Shown here in pieces: positions 60,901-64,000 of a stretch of DNA of 64,000 nucleotides; the stretch's first letter is position 1, and each line of letters starts with the position of its first letter. Position numbers and translations under genes: made by a program. The notes below the pieces were generated by a model. It was not told the DNA's origin, made no database searches, and worked only from the letters and a program-made list of their open reading frames with translations. Source of the DNA: Hemileia vastatrix (Eukaryota > Basidiomycota > Pucciniomycetes > Pucciniales > Zaghouaniaceae); contig JASXTE010000017.1 in the NCBI GenBank assembly GCA_030280995.1, forward strand, positions 14,746,498 through 14,810,497. Direction: 5' to 3'.

Positions 60901-61505
60901 TACAAGGGCCCTTTCCAATACCGCATTGACAACAATCTAATCTGCACCATCACACCTCCAGCTCATCCATACAGAACATCCTGTGATGTCTGCCAATCCA
61001 GAAAGAAGACTTTTTTCAGATGTGGTCCATTGTTGTCTTCAACAGCTTCTCCTCTGCCTCAACCTGGTCCATCTTCTACCAGCACCTAAATATCCAGGCC
61101 ATCTATCCTGATCCCCAGATTAGTCAACAAAATACACCCTTCAAAGAAGAGTGTCAACAACACTACAACCACTAGCTCTACCATACCTGATCCTTCTGAT
61201 GGTAAAACCAATACTTCTCCATACTGAAATTTAAGCTGATGAATTTCCGGTTCATTCACATCCAGAAAGTGATGATGACAATGTGGGAACCATTGAAGCA
61301 CCACCACCCAATCAATTTCCCAAAATCAAAGAAAAATTCCAACAACAATCTTCTCAACAAAAAAATCTCATTCTAAACAACTTCCAATCCCTCCTGCCAT
61401 GAATCCACAGGACCTTGAGAAAAGGAAGAGTCTCATTCACCAGTTCAAAGCCAATGCTGAACACTTTGTTACATCTCTTGATTCTCTTCTGCCACTTGAC
61501 TCTTG
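60901..61505 (+). pseudogene. Zinc-cluster gene relict, antisense to its retroelement
   Basis: Encodes CTITPPAHPYRTSCDVC and RKKTFFRC, the second half of the Cys cluster seen at 1267-1958 and 62170-63479. After Ser/Pro-rich sequence with stops and frame changes it ends in DLEKRKSLIHQFKANAEHF, matching the C-terminus of the left gene. Degraded. Confidence 0.65.
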
Positions 61506-61589
61506 ATTAAACTTTTTGACTTAGAAATGAAAAAATTCTTGAAACCCTCCAGACTTCCTGAATGTAGCCAATAATAAAAGAAATTCCTC

Positions 61590-62010
61590 AGTTTACAGTC
61601 TTGGGGGACTAATCCTCAGTTTTTAGTCTTGGTGGACTTACAGCCCTTATTTTATAGTCTTGGGGGACCCAAAACCCTCAGTTTATAGTCTTAGGGGACT
61701 CAAAATCTAAATCATAAAGACAGAACCAGAGATCAAAACATTAAAGACCAAAAAAACAAACTAAAATTCTGGGGTAACTGTTCTACAGAGCAGCCAGCTC
61801 ATCAGTTACCCCCACACTTTCCTTAACTAAATTCAGAGACTCCCCCTTTGAATGCCCTCTGCAAAAATCACACCAAAAACACATTATCAGTTTATAGTCC
61901 TGAAGGACTCAACCATCAAACCATACTCAGTTTATAATCTTGGGGGACTATACCATTTTTCAGTTTAAAGTCTTGATGGACTGACCACAGTGTTTAGTTT
62001 GAAGTCTTGA
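61590..62010. repeat. Tandem array of CAGTTTATAGTCTTGGGGGACT units
   Basis: Eight or nine copies of the ~22-bp core (complement of the 1-690 motif) at ~40-60-bp spacing, with a gap at ~61710-61890. It ends just before a TATA-like site and the zinc-cluster gene at 62170. Confidence 0.85.
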
Positions 62011-62024
62011 CGGACTTCCCACAC

Positions 62025-62040
62025 TTTGCATAAAAAGGGC
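62025..62040 (+). promoter_or_regulatory. TATA-like promoter element
   Basis: CTTTGCATAAAAAGGGC lies ~130 bp before the ATG at 62170. A related CTTTGCATAA precedes the left zinc-cluster gene on the minus strand (~2033-2042), at a similar distance. Confidence 0.45.
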
Positions 62041-62169
62041 GGAGCCAACTCCATGCACAATGCTCCGCAGCCAACCTACTGAACCTCAACTATCTCTTCA
62101 TCATCTAACCATCACCGATAAAATTGTTCTTTTATCTCTTTTCTCTTCATTGTTGTCCCATCACAGATC

Positions 62170-63479
62170 ATGGCTGGATCTACAGATTTTGACACATCTG
62201 ACCTTCCTTGTTTCACTGCTCCCAAAGACAATGCTTGCAAACAGTGTATCCACATGTGCAGACCTTGCACTTTCACTCTTCCAACTCCTCAAGCCAAATT
62301 CTATAACAGGGCCTGTTATTCTTGCAACTCCAAAAAGAAAAAGTGTGACAGAGATCCTAATTATCCTATACCCCCACCTTCACCTTCACACAAATATATC
62401 TTTAGATCTCCTACCAGGTCACCAGAACTTGGTCCTGCTTCCTCTTCTTTATCTTCCGCTCTTTCCAGAAGATCATGCTGTTCAATCCCCAAAACACTCT
62501 CTAAAAGACCTGCTTTATCATCCCAAGAAACTGACTTTATAGCAGAAAAATCAGCTCCCAGGCTGCTACACCGCGTCCAGGCAGCCCATTTGCCTTGCTA
62601 GAAAGTGAAAATTAGGCTCAAAACTCCCAAATTCAGCCAGAAAACAGCTGAAATCCACCAGTAAACACCACTAACTCTACAAAACAACCTCCTAGTTCTC
62701 CAAGAGCAATGCAAACAACCATAATTTCCTCATCAGACAACACCAAAAATTCCAAAATCTCCAGAAGGCCTGCCAGAGGACCTCTAGAAAACACCAAAGC
62801 GCCAAACACTGCTCCCAAACAAAAATCTCCTGCTCAATCAAGAAGAACTAACTATACCTCTCCTCTGGCAGCCATATACTCCTCTGATAGTTCCATCTCT
62901 TCCAGATCTTCATCCAGCAGATCACAATAAGCTTCCAGGTCACCTTCTCCTGGTCCTTCCTACAATCAACCTGGCACTCCTCCACCAGTATCTAACCCAC
63001 CTGTGCCAAGCAATAATATTAAATACAACAACAACAGCAGCCCTTCTGCTCCAGCCAGGCCACAGGAATGCTCTTCTTCTACTTCATTTTCTCAACACAT
63101 TTTAATGGATGATCATGAAAACCCATACCTCCATCTAGTGGACCCTCGTTCAACATCCATTCAACACTCTTCAACTGTCCAGATTCTGGCTGCATACAAA
63201 TTTGATGAACTCCCAATCTGTAAGTACCAAAATAATAAATCCAATTTCTTTAACAGAGAAAAATTACTGATCCAATTCTTCTGTTTAGTTGGATCCCTGC
63301 CTCCTGAAGACACAATTGGGATTAACCAACGTTTAGAAACTACCTTGATGCTGGATTATGCTGACATGAAACAACACCTAAGCATGATGTGTTCAAACAT
63401 GCTCAAGGCCTTTGCCCTCCATGTTCAGTTGAATGATTTTCAAAAGAATCTGAGGAAACAGCTCCTTGATGACCACTGA
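62170..63479 (+). pseudogene. Zinc-cluster retroelement protein, frameshifted
   Basis: 62170-62601 opens MAGSTDFDTSDLPCF with CKQCIHMCRPC and CYSCNSKKKKC, a two-part Cys cluster with a basic tail, then Ser/Pro-rich sequence. 62709-62930 and 63003-63479 continue in another frame: basic KISRRPARGP, later HILMDDHENPYLHLVDPRS, FDELPICKYQNNKSNFFNRE and FALHVQLNDFQKNLRKQLL. At least one frameshift near 62600 breaks it. It belongs to the same family as 1267-1958 but is longer. Possible gag-like or regulatory role; not established. Confidence 0.6.
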
Positions 63480-63774
63480 AAGATGTCTAGAATAATCAAG
63501 CACACCTTCCAGAACTCTATTCCTGCTTCTTCCACTTCTTCCCAATTTTTACTGTCTAATCCGGTGTCTGACCATTATAATCCATGTACTCTTTCCAGCT
63601 TCCTACACCACAAAGAACACAGTTCTACCTTCAATCCTAACAAAAAGCAAAAACACTAACACAATCTGGACCAACTGCCGGGGGCTTCTTCATCCCGTCA
63701 TTAAAAAAAAAGAAAATAATAATTCACTAAATAGAGAGAATAATAATAACTAGCAGATATATATATAAAAATAT

Positions 63775-63915
63775 TTGTTTTATTTTTATTTTATTTTATT
63801 TTTATTTTTATTTTTATTTTTATTTTTATTTTTATTTTTATTTTTATTTTTATTTTTATTTTTGTTTTTATTTTTATTTTTCTTTTTTATTTTTATTTTT
63901 ATTTTTATTTTTAAC
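63775..63915 (+). repeat. (TTTTTA)n simple repeat
   Basis: About 140 bp of TTTTTA-type hexamers with occasional TTTTA and TTTTTG variants. Confidence 0.95.
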
Positions 63916-64000
63916 TACTAAACTTCTAACATACTAAAAAAAACTTGAAAATAATTAAACAATATTAAATGAAATGAATAATAATAAGATGAAATAAAAA

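Overview
This AT-rich window comes from a eukaryote and is almost entirely transposable elements. GT-AG introns, Ty3/Gypsy retrotransposons, PIF/Harbinger and Tnp2-type DNA transposons, zinc-cluster proteins and Tet-like 2OG-Fe(II) oxygenases together point to a basidiomycete. I infer a rust fungus (Pucciniales) with a large, repeat-inflated genome. I see no clear host housekeeping gene, tRNA or rRNA.

Layout. 1-2081: 3' part of a Gypsy-like retroelement holding a tandem repeat array and an apparently intact two-exon zinc-cluster gene in antisense, ending in a polypurine tract and an LTR (2082-~3168). 3169-10580: a decayed Gypsy on the minus strand (gag, protease, RT-RNase H, integrase, PBS and 5' LTR), cut off on its left by that LTR. 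12020-36886: a 24.9-kb CACTA-like transposon. 36887-44860: relict of a second Tnp2 element and its companion gene. 46298-53520: a Harbinger element with terminal inverted repeats, a SANT/Myb-like ORF1, a DDE transposase, and nested inside it a second, broken Tet-like oxygenase. 54235-56110: chromovirus (Gypsy) RNase H, integrase and chromodomain relict. 56491-59733: a train of Harbinger/MITE copies separated by AAT repeats, ended by an LTR (59734-60822). 60823-63660: the mirror image of the left edge, with polypurine tract, antisense zinc-cluster relict, tandem array and a second zinc-cluster gene.

The main discovery candidate is the 24.9-kb element. Its ends share about 48 bp of inverted repeat beginning CACCACGCAATAT and containing the palindrome GGACTTGCTAGCAAGTCC. 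It is flanked by a TTT duplication, and deleting it restores a dispersed repeat whose uninterrupted copies lie at 44.4-44.9 kb. It carries a SNF2-family ATPase, a Tnp2 transposase, two companion genes of unknown function, one unknown minus-strand gene, and a Tet-like 2OG-Fe(II) oxygenase. It also carries unusual structured DNA: a 690-bp-armed inverted duplication of ~81-bp palindromic units, five ~245-bp spaced hairpin/intron-like units just upstream of the oxygenase gene, and a hairpin-rich subterminal region.

A SNF2 ATPase and a TET/JBP-type oxygenase on one transposon recall the two modules fused in kinetoplastid JBP2. An element carrying its own DNA-modification and chromatin tools is a testable inference, not something the sequence proves.
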